Shown: positions 25,520-36,320, numbered from the stretch's first letter. The stretch: 64,000 nt of DNA from Pseudoscleropodium purum (GCA_963969395.1 OZ017797.1:19282001-19346000); one strand, 5' to 3'. The notes: generated by a model from the sequence alone, not told the origin. A program made the numbers and translations.

Positions 25520-26250
25520 AATCATGCGCAGAAAGTGGATTGCGGAATTTGATTGAAGCATCTGGATTTTGTGAGGAAGAATTTCGACAGAGAAATTGAA
25601 GAACAGCGCGCGCCCATTCCTCCAGCAAGCGAGAATGTCATCGAAGAATTGTATGAATTGCTTCATCTGCTTCATCACATCACCCATCATCCTCTTCGGC
25701 TTCGCGATCCGCAGAACGGGAACTGCAGTAATAGATTGAAGCATCTGGAGTTCTTGTGGGAAAATTTCGACAGAGCAATCGAAGAACTGTGTCCATTCCT
25801 CCAGCAAGTGAGAATGCTATCCAAGAAATAGCATGAATCGTTGCTTCATCTGCTTCATCACATCGCCCATCATCCTCTTCGATTTGCGTTCTGCAGAACG
25901 GGAACTGCAGCAATAAGTTGAAGTGCGCTTCTGGAGTTCTTGTGGAAGAATTTCGACAGAGAAATCAAAGAATCCCGGCCATTCCTCCAGCAAGCAAGAA
26001 CGTCATCCAAGACTTGCATGAAGTATTTCACCTGCTTCATCACATTGACCATCATCCTCTTCGGCTACGCGATCCGCAGAACGTGAACTGCAGCATTAGA
26101 TTGCAGCATCTGGAGTTGTTTTGGAAGAATTTCGACAGAGAAATAAAAAAATCTCGGTCATTCCTCCAGCAAGCGAGAATGCCATCCAAGAATTTCATAA
26201 ATTGGCTCATCTGCCTCATCGCGTCGCCCATCATCCTCTTTGGGTGGCGC
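25520..26250 (+). repeat. Tandem array of four ~183-bp modules ending in the hydrolase start
   Basis: Units start at about 25551, 25734, 25916 and 26099 (spacings 183, 182, 183), each opening with GATTGAAGCATCTGGA or a variant, followed by GAAGAATTTCGACAGAGAAAT, CATTCCTCCAGCAAGC and CCCATCATCCTCTTCGG. A partial fifth unit may precede 25551. Each unit corresponds to the 5' UTR and first ~24 codons of the hydrolase gene. The start codon position is ATG in units 1 (25635), 2 (25814) and 4 (26179) and ACG in unit 3 (26000). Unit 2 meets a stop after four codons and unit 1 after about 35, so only unit 4 opens the long frame. Confidence 0.9.
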
Positions 26251-27225
26251 TCCGCAACTCCTTCACCACCATCACCCTCGGAGCATCATTTTCTTCCGAG
26301 AATCCTCAACACATACCCCGTCTTCAACCCTATCTTGATTCCCACTCGCCACCACGACGCCACGCGCTACATCGATTACGTCTCCCAAATCCCTCCATCT
26401 CCGGTGGCCATTCTCTTCCTCGCACACGGATGTGGCCGCAGCGCACGCAGTTTCTGGGACCCTCATTCTGGCTGTCCAGAGTGTTTAGGGTTACCCGAAG
26501 AGCGTGCCTTCGTGATCTCCGCCCTCCAACGACGGTTTGCCGTGATCGCGATCTCCAGCACCACTGTCTGTTGGAATTTGAAGGAAGACTTGACAAATGT
26601 GGGCGACATTTTGAAGGAATGGATTGAGAGACGAGGGCTGAAGGGGTTACCGGTTGTGGCATTGGGATCTTCGACAGGGGGATGGTTTGTTTCGCAGTTC
26701 GCGATGCAGTTTCGGTTTGATGCGATCGTGCTTATGGTTGCGGAGGCCAGGTTTAAGGGACTCAATTTGATGAATTCGATGGTACGGTACCCTCCCGTGA
26801 TGTTTGTGCATATGGTGAAGGATGTGGCCCGTGCGAAGCAAATTAGGGTTGACATGGCGGCGATGACTGCGAGTGGCGTTCCTGTGACGGAGTATTTGGT
26901 GCAGGAGGCGCCCGTGTTACCAGATTTCTTCGCGAGGCGCATTCCTTACATTGGGAAAGTGACGTCTGGGCTAATAGTGGCGGCGCTTAATGGGAGCTTG
27001 ACGCAGGAAAGATTGTTGAAGAATGATGCGAGGTGGTTTGATTGGAGTAAAGCGCCGGAGGAGATGGATCTGCTCCCGAACCAATTGAGAGCTCACGTAG
27101 AGCAGGAGCTGAACGTCGCCTTTGCCTTTCATGAATTCTCGAGCATTGCGGCGCCGGAGATTTTTCAGTGGTTCGAGTATCACATTCAGGCGAGGAAAAT
27201 GGAGGATTCCGCTTCGTCGTCGTGA
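26179..27225 (+). CDS. Alpha/beta-hydrolase superfamily protein, intronless
   Basis: Single-exon gene of 348 residues, substrate unknown. The start is set at the ATG in the fourth tandem module because the same codon position is repeated in the modules upstream; the open frame itself extends back to 25918 through repeat sequence. Residues 1-22 (MPSKNFINWLICLIASPIIL) form a hydrophobic N terminus that could be a signal peptide or membrane anchor. VAILFLAHGCGRSARSFWD (76 onward) is a strand-HG oxyanion segment, CPECLGLPEE follows, and VVALGSSTGGWFVSQ gives the nucleophile elbow G-S-S-T-G with Ser165. The acid and histidine were not assigned with confidence; HEFSS near the end is a candidate. 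Similar predicted proteins with the HGC and CPxCLGLPEE motifs occur in plants without a defined role. Confidence 0.8.
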   Translation: MPSKNFINWLICLIASPIILFGWRSATPSPPSPSEHHFLPRILNTYPVFNPILIPTRHHDATRYIDYVSQIPPSPVAILFLAHGCGRSARSFWDPHSGCPECLGLPEERAFVISALQRRFAVIAISSTTVCWNLKEDLTNVGDILKEWIERRGLKGLPVVALGSSTGGWFVSQFAMQFRFDAIVLMVAEARFKGLNLMNSMVRYPPVMFVHMVKDVARAKQIRVDMAAMTASGVPVTEYLVQEAPVLPDFFARRIPYIGKVTSGLIVAALNGSLTQERLLKNDARWFDWSKAPEEMDLLPNQLRAHVEQELNVAFAFHEFSSIAAPEIFQWFEYHIQARKMEDSASSS

Positions 27226-27485
27226 CATGGAGGTGCACTCTTGTATATGTTGAATGCTTTTCGTACCTATGGATTACAACAAAACAAGCCTGTGCTACAA
27301 TCGCAGGAGTTGCTGCCCAGGGTTTGAAAGATCAATCAGAATCCTAGATGGACACGACGTTCAAATGCTGTTAAGGAGATGCTTCATAAATTATGTGAGA
27401 TAAAAAAAATTCAAAGATATCCTGCTAACAGAGATTAGCTTTGCAAGAGCTAGAGGATGCTGGCTTGGACAGTTGGATGGAACAG

Positions 27486-30400
27486 TCATGAGCGCCTCAA
27501 AATCTTAGAGTACAATTGATACATGAAACCTCGGGCTTTCTCTTCCCACTCATGCAGCGTTTGGTCGATCTCGTGAATCTCCTCAGTGAGCTCCGCCACG
27601 AGTGGAGCTGGTCCGAGGCGCACGGCATTTACGTAGTTCACAGGGCTGTGACCCCCAACACCGGGAACGAAGAGCGCTATCACTCTCGCGAAAAGAGACG
27701 ACCACGACTCGGCAAACTCCGGGTCCACTGGACGGCAGGCGCTGTAAAGCTCCCCAAGCGCCGTTAAGTGAACTATTAGCGCATCGGAGAGGTAGAAGAA
27801 GTTCTTCCGAGGCGTCTCTTCCAAACACTGCAACAACATTTCTAGGTCAGGATCAGGTAACTGCACCCGAATGAACACAATTTGTTTAAGGAGACCTGGA
27901 TTTAGCATCAAAATGACACTACATAGTCTTCAAAACCGTTTTACAAGTGTTTTGAACTGAGTATTCAATTGGCATTGAAGCATTTCCTGCGTCGTGGATA
28001 TCCATATAAGGGACTTCCTGATGTCAATTGTAGGTTGCGAATGATTTCAACTTTGAAAATTCAGAACCTTGTACTTGAATGTCAGAAAATTACAAAACGA
28101 GTAAACTAGGTTCCTCTTTGAATCGCTAATGACTTCATAGAATTGAATAAATTCCAAGATGTCTTGCATGCGCAGAACGAGAAAAGTGTCCATGTTGGAT
28201 GAACTTACATTATGTCGAAGAGTTTAACATGCACGCAATTCCAGGTTGTTATCCAAAGCAAAGATTGAACGCACCTTTGATTTGTAGCGACTGTTGTAGT
28301 AGAAACAATAGCCGAAGTGCTTGAATTCGAAGATCTGATCATCGAAGGGGATGCGCGGCACCAAGTCGTTGCAGTAGACCACCCGAAAGTATTTCTCCTT
28401 GAGCTTCACCTCCATGTAGTTTTTGAGTCTCTTATCGCCAATTCGTGGCTGGCCAAATGTATACACGGCAGCGAGCTGCTCCGTAATGGCTGTCTCCTCG
28501 TTGTAATGCAACATTCCCGCGTAGAGAGCTGCCAATGCGCCTCCAAGGCTGTGACCTGTGATGTAAACTTTCGCACCGGGGTGCTCACCCAGGAGTTCTC
28601 TCACTCTCTTGGTGACATGGTCGTACGCAAGACGCTTGGCCGCGTCGTTTATCACGTCTTGTGAAAGACCAGAACTCGATGTGCCTTGTTGCTGGGGAGG
28701 CAACAGCAACACGTTATTCCACTGGGAATTGGGAGCAAAATGGGAGCTAATGTAAGGTCTCTATTCGCCATACAGTAAGGGAAAGGTTCCATTCGTCATA
28801 CTGGTGAACTTCGAACCTTTTCCTACAACAATCTATAAACTTGCACCATCTAACATTTTGCACATTGATTCTGTGGGTTAAGCTACAAACCAATGGCGAA
28901 AACATAAATATCAATGTAGATCAAGTATTTTCACAAGTTGCACAATTCAAAGCTCACATGTATGGTCAATGGAGCCTCTAATGTGCTATATGATTTATGA
29001 ACCCTCTACCATGTAAAATCTCATCCACCATAATGGCGAACTTCGAACCTTTTCCACAACAGTCCAGAAACTTGCACCATCTAAAATTTTGGATAATATT
29101 TTATATTAAGGTACGAAACAATTGCAAGAAACAAATGTCAATAGATCAAGTATGTTCACAATTAGCACAATTCAAAGTTCACATGGATTATCAATAGATT
29201 CTCTAATGTACTGTATGGTTAATGAAGCCTCTACCTTATATACTCCGTATTACGGAGTACATGGCAAGGAAATTAACAGGCTTGAGAATTTGCAGGGAAT
29301 GCTAGCTGGTGGGCTTACCCGTGTGTCGTCAACTTTGGCATTGTGTTTGTTCTGCAAGTGTTGGAAGGATTGTACGCTTTTGCGGTTAGCGAGACCGAGC
29401 GCTTCCAGGAAGCCCACATGGACGTTTCCCATGCCTTCCAAGTAGTACCACGAGAAATCGACGTCTGTGCTCCAGTCCATGGCGTTGAAAGGCTCCGTGC
29501 CGCGCCAGGCGACCACGATGGCGTTCGCGTCTTGTGGTTTGTCGGTAAACAGAAACACTTGCGTGTTGTTTTGTCTCAGAAACTCGTTCCAGCAGTTGGA
29601 GAAGCCCTCGAAATGCATCTGCAGGTCGAATTCTCCATACCAGTAAGTGATAATATATCGGGGCTTGAAAAACAAATATCCTCTTTGTTATCGAATTCCC
29701 ATTAATGCCCTTGTGTGTAATTAAAAAGTCAGTTTAATTACTTCCAGCTTGCCAACAAGCTAAGTAATTGGCACTTCGTCATTGATGGAATTGGGGTTAG
29801 TACTTCAGACCAACAGTATGGGCACTATTAGTTTACTTGACCAAGATTGGGAATTTAAGTAGTTGCATCTTCCACATAGCTATCTGAAATTCGCCATATC
29901 AATCTGAAATGGGTGAGAAGGGGGAGCGATCAGATTCTTTCGGTCTGATTATTGAATCACGAAGGTCTACAGGTAGTGTGGTGCATTAGAACTCCATTTG
30001 CTGACACTACTTTGGCAGGTAGGGGCATTCCTTAACTAATTTGTGTTGGCAAAAGTTGCAATTTGGTTGGTGTTGGCGGGCCCTTATGTCAGTGAACTAT
30101 CTCCTATGGAAAAGAGGAGCAGACAAGGATTGCACTCACATTCCAGTCCTTCGTAACAACTTCCTCGATGACGGCTTCGTTTTCGTACGCAAGCTTGGAC
30201 GCCATAACCAACACATCCGCAGTGGACCTCGCACCTGCTTCGTTGCCCGGAAAGGTTGTGCTGGTAGCGGCTTCAATACGTGGAGTTCCCGCAGCGGATT
30301 TGTCCCTCCAAAGCTTCGTCCTTGGATCCAGCTGGGAAATGAGCGTGTGGTACTTTGCACTGTCCTTTCTGGGAACCACGATCTCAAACATGAGCAGCCT

Positions 30401-30751
30401 CTTCGTCACCTGCCAGAGACTCCCCCCGTTGGCGTGCCAAACGTTGCCTGGAAGCTCCACGCACGTTCCGATGAAGGCGAGCAATGGTTGAATCAGCCAC
30501 AGCATGTCCAGGAAGCCCTGGGACAGGATGTAGCGCCATTTCATTTCATATGATTTGGGCTTCGTGGTGGATGATGTTCCCAATTCACCTCCTCCGTGGC
30601 GCCCCCATGTCTTGAAAAATTCGGAAATGCGGTCGGGGCGCCCGAGGAAAATGTAGTCCTCCGTTTTGAATGCATCTCCGTCAAGAAAACTCTTGGTGAT
30701 CCCGTTTTGGCCGTTACTTTCCTTGTGAGCATCATCAGAATCGGAGCTCAT
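27486..30751 (-). CDS. Class-3 triacylglycerol lipase, OBL1-like
   Basis: Serine lipase of the plant class-3 family that includes oil-body lipase OBL1, which hydrolyses acylglycerols at lipid droplets. Four exons, all phase 0: 30751-30140, 29618-29319, 28691-28275 and 27860-27486, giving 567 residues. Motifs in order: FKTEDYIFLGRPDRI, a hydrophobic segment around LLAFIGTCVELPG, MASKLAYENEAVIEEVV, NCWNEFLRQNNTQVFLF, VVAWRGTEPFNAMDWSTD, the elbow YITGHSLGGALAAL (Ser352), VVYCNDLVPRIPFDD (Asp413) and GGHSPVNYVNAVRLG (His514), so the triad is complete. An in-frame ATG at 30895 would add 48 residues; 30751 (MSSDSDDAHKES) is chosen because the extra residues look like leader sequence. The intron between exons 2 and 3 contains a tandem duplication. 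Confidence 0.9.
28780..29240. repeat. Two tandem copies (~232 bp) inside a lipase intron
   Basis: CTTCGAACCTTTTCC occurs at 28809 and 29041, and matching blocks follow in the same order: AACTTGCACCATCTAA, ATCAAGTAT, TTCACAA, GCACAATTCAAAG, TCACATG and the CCTCTACC ends. The copies are diverged. They lie wholly within the intron between exons 2 and 3. Confidence 0.8.
29241..29259. repeat. Perfect 9-bp palindrome
   Basis: TACTCCGTA, a single central T, then TACGGAGTA. It lies at the end of the second intronic duplicate in the lipase gene. TACTCC-type termini are common on plant miniature transposons, but no partner copy bounds an element here. Confidence 0.4.
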
Positions 30752-31112
30752 TTTGCTCACACACCGACTCTCTGCCGCTTCTAGAATCTGGTTTGCTGCA
30801 AGCTCAAAATTCTCCCGAAACGCTAATCGATGATACAGGGATGAGAAAATTGAATACGAGAGCTGCGCATGACAAGATCTGGATCGATCGAGCAATCGCC
30901 TGCAAGTCGAGGTAAAGATTCTAAGGCACTACCTAGAGAGAAAGTCGATCCTGTAACTTTCTGCTGTGAGCACTTTCCTTTGTGTTGCTAGATGTAGTGA
31001 TCCCTACCGATATCTGAGACTTCACAACTTCTGGATTGTTGTCTTCGAATTCCACCGAATGGTCACACTGCTTGTGTAAGCTGCGGATGGAAGCCAAGCG
31101 GGGAGATGACAA

Positions 31113-31121
31113 TTTTATATA
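31113..31121 (-). promoter_or_regulatory. TATA-box candidate of the lipase gene
   Basis: TATATAAAA on the minus strand, about 220 bp before the upstream ATG (30895) and 360 bp before the preferred start. The position would give a leader of reasonable length. Confidence 0.35.
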
Positions 31122-31170
31122 CACCGAAAGGGCTGAGCAAAGTTGCTCACTTGTATGATACGAGAGAACT

Positions 31171-31370
31171 AAATTCACGTGTTTTTTCAACGTGCTTACA
31201 ACCTATGGGGCATCTATCTACTGGGAACCTTCACATGTCTAGTGTCAATTCCGTAAAGGAGTTTTAAAATAGAGAATCTATCCAACCCGAGTGCCTGGCC
31301 GGGGTAGCTGCGTCTCGTTGCAAACATAGCAAATTATTGTCTGGAGCGCGATGAAAAAACACGTGAATTT
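31171..31370. promoter_or_regulatory. Inverted pair of 22-bp G-box elements before the lipase gene
   Basis: AAATTCACGTGTTTTTTCA at 31171-31189 (extending as ACG to 31192) recurs in inverted orientation at 31349-31370 with one mismatch in 22. Each arm is centred on CACGTG, the plant G-box bound by bZIP and bHLH factors. The nearer arm lies about 50 bp upstream of the TATA candidate. The pairing suggests a regulatory role, but that is inference. Confidence 0.5.
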
Positions 31371-33629
31371 GCTGCGAGCTGAACTCCTCTGACTCCGCCT
31401 TTTCATTAATGCACTGCTCTGACTCATGATGTTAGAAATATAAAAATGTGCTGAACAGCCAGAAACCACCTCATCGGTGCAGTCAGTGTGTTTGTGAAAG
31501 ACACAGAATTCTTATCGTGTTTCTAACTTATGTCAGAGGTTAAGAAGGAAACAGGTAGAAGCGGAAAGTTTATCTGGGCGGTCCAACTGCGCTGTGCCAG
31601 CCAGTGGCTACGATTCACATGCAGTAGTAATGGATTGCTTTCAGTGTCTGTAATCACGCACTCGAGTGACAACCGACTGAACTGTTTCTGGTGGGTCTTT
31701 ATATATACTTGGGTACTACCTACTGCGAGTGCAAAAGCTGTTTTATATTCCATTAAAGCAACAAGGACTAACTCCTCCACAGATTAGTTCAATTCACTGC
31801 AGTCTTGTTACCTTAGGTTTGTTCCGCCCATTTCATTTTCTCATAGATGTGCATGAGCCTGTGACTTCGTATCTGTGACGGACTTCTCAAGAGAAACACA
31901 GTCATTACATGAGAGGGCTCATCCGCAACAACGATACAAAGTAAAATTTGTGAAATAAGTTCACACAAGGGTTTCAGTAGTAGTAGATATCAAGATAAGA
32001 GATTGGCTTGCTACGTAGATGAATTCAGATTGAATCCTACAAACTAAGGTGAGAAAGGTGAGGCACTACTGTAGCGTGTTCTTTTTTGGGGAGTGGGGGG
32101 CAATTTTTCACTCTCAGGTTTTAGCCCATGTGTCTTGCTTCCTCCAAATTGCATCAAAACTGATCAAAAATCACGTTTGACTTGACATAAAACAGTCACA
32201 TAATCTACATTAGTATGAACGTAATATAAACAGCTTCATCACTCCAGTAAAGATTGCAGCAAGTTACCTGCTACCTAGCAAAATTTGAAAATAAATAAAA
32301 TTCCTGCACAGTGGCACCAACAGAACAGGCAGTCTGACATCGACTAACTTACGGTACATTGGTACGAGGAGATTTTACTTGAAGCGGTACCCTCGTGAGG
32401 AACGTGGGCCTTCGGAATGAAGCACCTGTCATTCGGTATATGGCTGTGGTCCCACGAGTTTCATGGCTGCGGAGTCGTGAGTGTGTTTCGTGGTGATTAC
32501 GGTGTTGTGAGTGAGTATCAGCCTGATTTTTGAAGTCCAGCTGACTGCCAGATCGCTCATACGGCGATCAAGTTCAACATTGCGACACCTGTTTACGCTA
32601 ATTTCTTTTTTACGATACAGAACTGGGTTAAGGTAGAAACACCCCAAACCGTCCGTTTAAGGAATTCAGCATAGTTGGAGGCACCTTCTCTTTAAAATAT
32701 TAATTTTGTAGTATAGGCGAGTGAAAATCATGAATATTCAAAAAAAAATTAGATTTTTCGGATGTGATATGTAATTTCTATGATTCTTCAAAGTTGTGGG
32801 TCTCTAGACTACTGGATCTGTCCTGGAGGTGCACAGAAATCTGAACCCTGCAAAAATCAGCTCTTGACAAATCAGAATTCATAATGTGTCTTTCAAATGC
32901 ATCAGCCTATAAGGATCAAACATTTGGAGGACACATTCACGTGAATAGAGGGACGCTTTAAAGGCACTCTACTGGACAAGGAATAGGGGTAGGGACGGGA
33001 ATCAATGTTTTCACCTTAGGAGAATTTTCAACTTGTAATGCACTTTTTTTCAATATGGAATGACTACCCATTTCTAACTACTTAAGGAATTCAGCATAGC
33101 TATTGGATGGGTGTATTCAAGGAAACATTTTTCCTATGTAGGGAAATTGATAATTGATTTAAGAAGGATTCAAAAAAAATTTACATTTTTTAATTTGTTT
33201 GGTCAAAATTGAAATTATTCTGAATTTTCTTTTTAAAGATTTTGTGCAACCTATTTTTGTTATAAAGGCCACAATAATTCTGATCATAGATTGGTTACAA
33301 AGTTGATGTAAGTGATAATTATGTACATGCCGTGATCATTCTATACTTCTATATACCACTTCTTGGATGTTTCTACAGTTCCTGTAGGTCTTGCCGTACA
33401 TGAGTTGTAATGCAAACAAAGCTATAATTGGAAATAGAACATCCTATATTGTAGAAATGGAGGGGGCGGAAATGAGTTGCCTATTTTTAATGAGATTTGG
33501 GCTACATTGATCGACAAATATGTTTTGTGTCTGATAAATGACAAATGGTCCTTCTCTATAGAATAGAAATGTAACTTTTCATCTTCATAAATTTGTTGTA
33601 AAAAAGGGAGGTCTTCTACAATGCCACAT

Positions 33630-33690
33630 TTAACTCCTATAGGACAAGCTTGCCAATTTTGGCAATATAGCGATTTCGGGCATGCTATTG
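33630..33690 (+). repeat. Diverged relative of the foldback-element left end
   Basis: TTAACTCCTATAGGACAAGC, TTTTGGCAATATAG and the following bases line up with the left end of the element at 5362 (TTAACCCCTAAAGGACCAAG, TTTTGGCAACATAG). The partner end could not be placed with confidence; GGCAAACTTGTCTAGG near 34231 is a weak candidate. Confidence 0.45.
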
Positions 33691-34909
33691 TGATTTTTGA
33701 TTAGCATATATTTGGTTCAAACTTTGATAGAAGGTATGTAGCATGTTTATTTATTTTGTGAGTAAATTTCATAACATTTGAATACAGTAGTCAAAAATCA
33801 TGGCTTGAAATGTTATTTTTTTTCATAACTGGGAAGTTTGGACATATAAAAAAGGATCACTTTTTTGAGAAACAAAAATTTGAAATTGGTTTTCTAAGGA
33901 TATATATATGTCGAAAGCTTTGTATCATTCTATTTGGAAACAATGAGTCTAAAGTTATGAGGATTTTTTGTTTGTGGGTAGTTATAGATTCCATACTCTA
34001 AAATAAACTTTGAAATTCTTTTACTTACCCAATTTTCAATATTTTGGGAAAAAAATAAAATCATAGGATGTAGATTGTTTATTACAACATTTCAACCATT
34101 GGGAATGACATTTTTCAATTCCATAATTAAATTCTTAATGGTTTAGTATTTTGAATCATTCTCTACTACTACCTACTTACTATTTTTTTCCTATATGTTG
34201 TACGATTCCAAAGGATCTGAAAATTTTGAAGCATCACTGTGGCAAACTTGTCTAGGAAAATAAATCCAAAGAAGCACTGCCACCATTTTGGTTATTTAAA
34301 AAAAAAAAGTGAGAGTGTAAAGTGCAATTGCCTAGTTTTTTGCAAGGCCCAAAAAATGATTTCAGTCAATTTAAATGCTAATATCTCGCAATCCACATGG
34401 TAAAATTTTTTGAAATTTCCACCACACATTTTCAACTCATCATACTACTAGATCCTACAATTAAATGTGTCAAAAAAATTTATAAGAAAATTTGGTACTT
34501 ATCCTAAAAATGGCAATTTTGGAACGTTTTTGGTTAAAATATAGTCAAAGAATTTAAGGGACTAACTACTTTTGGACTATTCAATGAATTATAGACAAAA
34601 CATCATGGGATCCGTTGATAATATCATTGGGGGATCCCTCGATGTTTGTATAAATCTTGTAATATTTGTATTAATAGATCTCTAGATGTTTTGTATTCAT
34701 CTCCCGATGATTTGCATTACCTCCTGATGATGATTCTTTTCTCTTGGTGACTATTATTGATTTTGAACTTTCAAAAGTCCCAAAGTACTTAAATGTGGCA
34801 TTACAATATTGCTTGACTTCCAATGAGTGCTTTTACATTTTTTTTCAGCCAATGATTCCCACAGGTGCCAAAGGGATGATTTCTATGTTCACCAATCTAT
34901 CTTTTAAGG

Positions 34910-35365
34910 GTTAATTAAGATGAGTTAGTGTTTACAATCAATGCCTTAGGTGATGCTAATGGGGTAGAGTGATTGGTGATTGCAATAAAACTTCCACCTT
35001 TTGAATATAAATTCACTATTGTACATGAATAAAAAGTGTAGGAATTATATGTAGGAAGTGACTTTTTAAATCTTCGTGTTGTACCCACATTAGGAAATGA
35101 TATGATTGCTTTTGGTGAGTAAAATAACCAATATGGATATATTTCTTATTGGTTTGGGGTTAGTCTAAAGACTCTTTGGGGTCAATTGGACAACACACTT
35201 CAAAAATTCATAATAAATTTATACTCTATCAAAAAAGAAAATTCCAATTGCTCTCCCTATTTTTTACATTTGTCTTTATAAGAATTTTTAAAATTTCTTT
35301 AATAAATTTCAACATTGCCAATAAGGCAAACCACTTATTTTGCTTGTCATAGTTTGGTTTACCTT
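34910..35365 (+). repeat. Dispersed repeat, copy 2
   Basis: Diverged copy of 4010-4440 in the same orientation, sharing TACAATCAATG, GAGTAAAATAACCA, TTATTGGTTTGG, CAACACACTTCAAAA, CCAATTGCTCTC and TTTTTACATTTGTCTTTAT in order. Confidence 0.7.
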
Positions 35366-35794
35366 ATTCTTCACTTCTCATGCTATTTTGAACTTTATAT
35401 CTTCTCACTTAAGAAGAAATATTTCTTTTTTTACAATTCCAAACTCTGCTTTTGAATATTTTTTTATGTGCTTTTAGTTCACAATCCTCTATATTCAATA
35501 AAATTAATATTTTTGAGTACACAATCTTTGAGAATTGTAGAATTAAAGACCATAATTTCTCCTTTTCAAGCAACTCATTTTAACATTTTTAGTAAAATTT
35601 GGGCTTTGCATATAATCTTAAGATTGCATTGTCAAATCTTTGATGAAACTTTATAGAATGATGCAAAATTGAATCTTCTTCATGATTTTATTGACATGCT
35701 TTGCCTGGTTGAATTGTATGATTATAAAGGTAATTTTGAAGGAAATTTTGAATAAGGATGAAAGAGATCATATTTTTGGGTTACGCCCAACCAA

Positions 35795-36150
35795 ATTCTC
35801 TACTTAGGTTACTTAATATTATAACCAAACTTTGAAACCTCATAACTTATTCATAAAACTTCCAAATGATGTCTTCTTAGGTGCGTTGGAATCCCCTTTC
35901 ACTTGCCAGCAAAAGAAAAGATACAAATATTTTCAAAAAATGAAATGTTACAGGCTAGAGGGAGGGGTCTGAGGTAATTCTCTACTTAAGTTATTTAATA
36001 TTATAACCAGTGTTTGAAACCTCATAACTTATTCATAAAACATCCAAACAATGTCTTCTTAGGTGCGTTGGAATCCCCTTTCACTTGCCAACAAAAAAAA
36101 AAGACTTAAATATTTTCAAAAGGTTAAAAAAGAACGCTAGAAGGAGGGGT
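35795..36150 (+). repeat. Two tandem ~182-bp repeats running into tRNA-Asn
   Basis: ATTCTCTACTTA at 35795 and 35977 opens two copies that share TTAATATTATAACCA, AAACCTCATAACTTATTC, GTCTTCTTAGGTGCGTTG and GAATCCCCTTTCACTTGCC. The second copy ends in the 3' end of the tRNA gene (GCTAGAAGGAGGGGTC on the plus strand). The first copy ends in the nearly identical GCTAGAGGGAGGGGTC, so the duplicated unit includes about 16 bases of tRNA-Asn. Confidence 0.8.
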
Positions 36151-36158
36151 CGAACCTC

Positions 36159-36191
<33 letters not shown>

Positions 36192-36208
36192 AACTGAGCT
36201 ATTCCAGC
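36135..36208 (-). tRNA. tRNA-Asn (anticodon GTT)
   Basis: The minus strand folds as a standard cloverleaf of 74 bases including the discriminator G. Acceptor stem GCTGGAA pairs with TTCTAGC (one G-U), the A box is TAGCTCAGTTGG, the anticodon loop is CTGTTAA with anticodon GTT, and the B box is GGTTCGACC in a perfect T-stem. No intron. A run of six T follows within a few bases (plus-strand A run at 36126-36131), the usual RNA polymerase III terminator. It looks functional and of nuclear type. Confidence 0.95.
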
Positions 36209-36211
36209 ACT

Positions 36212-36320
36212 TGTCTCCGGAAGGGATCGAACACGCATACAACGCGGCAGACTCATCTTCAGAGACCCGGTGCTCTCTCCGACCGAGGCCTTGCTACCAC
36301 GATCTCTGACTGCTCCTCTT
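36212..36320 (-). pseudogene. tRNA-like remnant beside tRNA-Asn
   Basis: On the minus strand three blocks resemble parts of a tRNA-Phe in the right order: GTCGGAGAGAGC (36272-36283), CTGAAGAT (36254-36261) and the B-box-like GCGTGTTCGATCC (36224-36236). The spacing is wrong and no acceptor stem closes a cloverleaf, though GTCTCTG and CGGAGAC can pair. It could be a damaged tRNA gene or the head of a tRNA-derived element. Confidence 0.25.

Larger units (their letters stand above)
31371..35760. other. Spacer, largely AT-rich, no gene seen
   Basis: Moderate GC to about 32650, then strongly AT-rich with homopolymer runs. It contains one relative of the foldback-element end near 33630, an inverted match between 33620 and 34800, and copy 2 of the dispersed repeat at 34910-35365. 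No protein domain could be recognised in any of its open frames. Confidence 0.5.

Noticed and set aside
25520..26250. Regular repeats suggesting a CRISPR array
   Set aside because: The whole 183-bp unit is repeated with no unique spacers, and the setting is a eukaryotic gene.
30041..30553. 170-residue plus-strand frame opposite the lipase
   Set aside because: It is antisense to lipase exon 1, which has clear family motifs and phase-consistent splice sites.
35950..36150. Plus-strand sequence complementary to a tRNA 3' end as an LTR-retrotransposon primer-binding site
   Set aside because: It lacks the TGG complementary to CCA in front, and the match is explained by the tRNA gene itself and its tandem duplicate; no LTR pair or polyprotein was found.
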